Positions 5,879 to 5,921 of a stretch of 5,921 nt of DNA are shown one piece after another. The stretch lies in assembly GCA_002403295.1 (NCBI GenBank), contig DHHN01000225.1:4906-10826 (forward strand), written 5' to 3'. The translations under genes were made by a program, and so were the position numbers. This DNA comes from a bacterium UBP1_UBA4771. Lineage in GTDB: Bacteria; Krumholzibacteriota; Krumholzibacteriia; Krumholzibacteriales; Krumholzibacteriaceae. The number at the start of each line of letters is the position of its first letter. Within the stretch, counting starts at the first letter, position 1. Below the pieces are notes generated by a model. The model was not told the origin of the DNA and did not search any database. It saw only the letters and a program-made list of their open reading frames with translations.

Positions 5879-5921
5879 TATCCCCGGCGGCGGCACGGCG
5901 GCCGAGAGGTGAATCATCCCT

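Overview
The window is compact, GC-rich bacterial chromosome. All six supported genes lie on the minus strand and account for nearly all of it; no gene-free stretch exceeds about 130 bp. I see no rRNA or tRNA gene, insertion sequence, CRISPR array or sign of a mobile element. The organism cannot be named from this sequence. High GC, GTG-free starts with clear Shine-Dalgarno sites, and a cysteine-rich 'CWE...CPA...CW' sensor domain of a kind common in Deltaproteobacteria and related phyla suggest a GC-rich, possibly anaerobic Gram-negative-type bacterium. This is inference only.

Read in the direction of transcription (high to low coordinates), the first gene (5832-4117) is a soluble histidine kinase with an N-terminal cysteine cluster, a GAF-like sensor domain and a complete HisKA/HATPase core. 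No response regulator lies beside it. A 129-bp gap (3988-4116) follows and holds a good sigma-70-like promoter (TTGACA at 4087-4082). From there runs a tight cassette: a CobO/BtuR-type corrinoid adenosyltransferase (3987-3460), the G-protein chaperone MeaB (3449-2475), the large subunit of an adenosylcobalamin-dependent acyl-CoA mutase (2435-771), its separate B12-binding small subunit (740-339), and the start of a thiolase that runs off the left edge (317-1). Spacings are 10, 39, 30 and 21 bp, as expected of one operon.

The genes fit one job. CobO makes adenosylcobalamin, MeaB guards its loading into the mutase and the mutase's integrity, the two mutase subunits rearrange an acyl-CoA carbon skeleton, and the thiolase cleaves (or makes) a 3-ketoacyl-CoA.

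The main observation concerns the substrate. A routine annotation would be methylmalonyl-CoA mutase. However, the two residues that recognise the substrate in that enzyme (Tyr89 and Arg207 in the Propionibacterium enzyme) are Phe83 and Gln201 here. That pair is the signature of isobutyryl-CoA mutase (IcmA/IcmB), which interconverts isobutyryl-CoA and n-butyryl-CoA. The cassette is therefore better read as a valine/branched-acid to butyryl-CoA module feeding beta-oxidation and the thiolase than as a propionate/methylmalonyl module. I see no wholly new system; the substrate reassignment and the cysteine-rich kinase are the points most worth checking.
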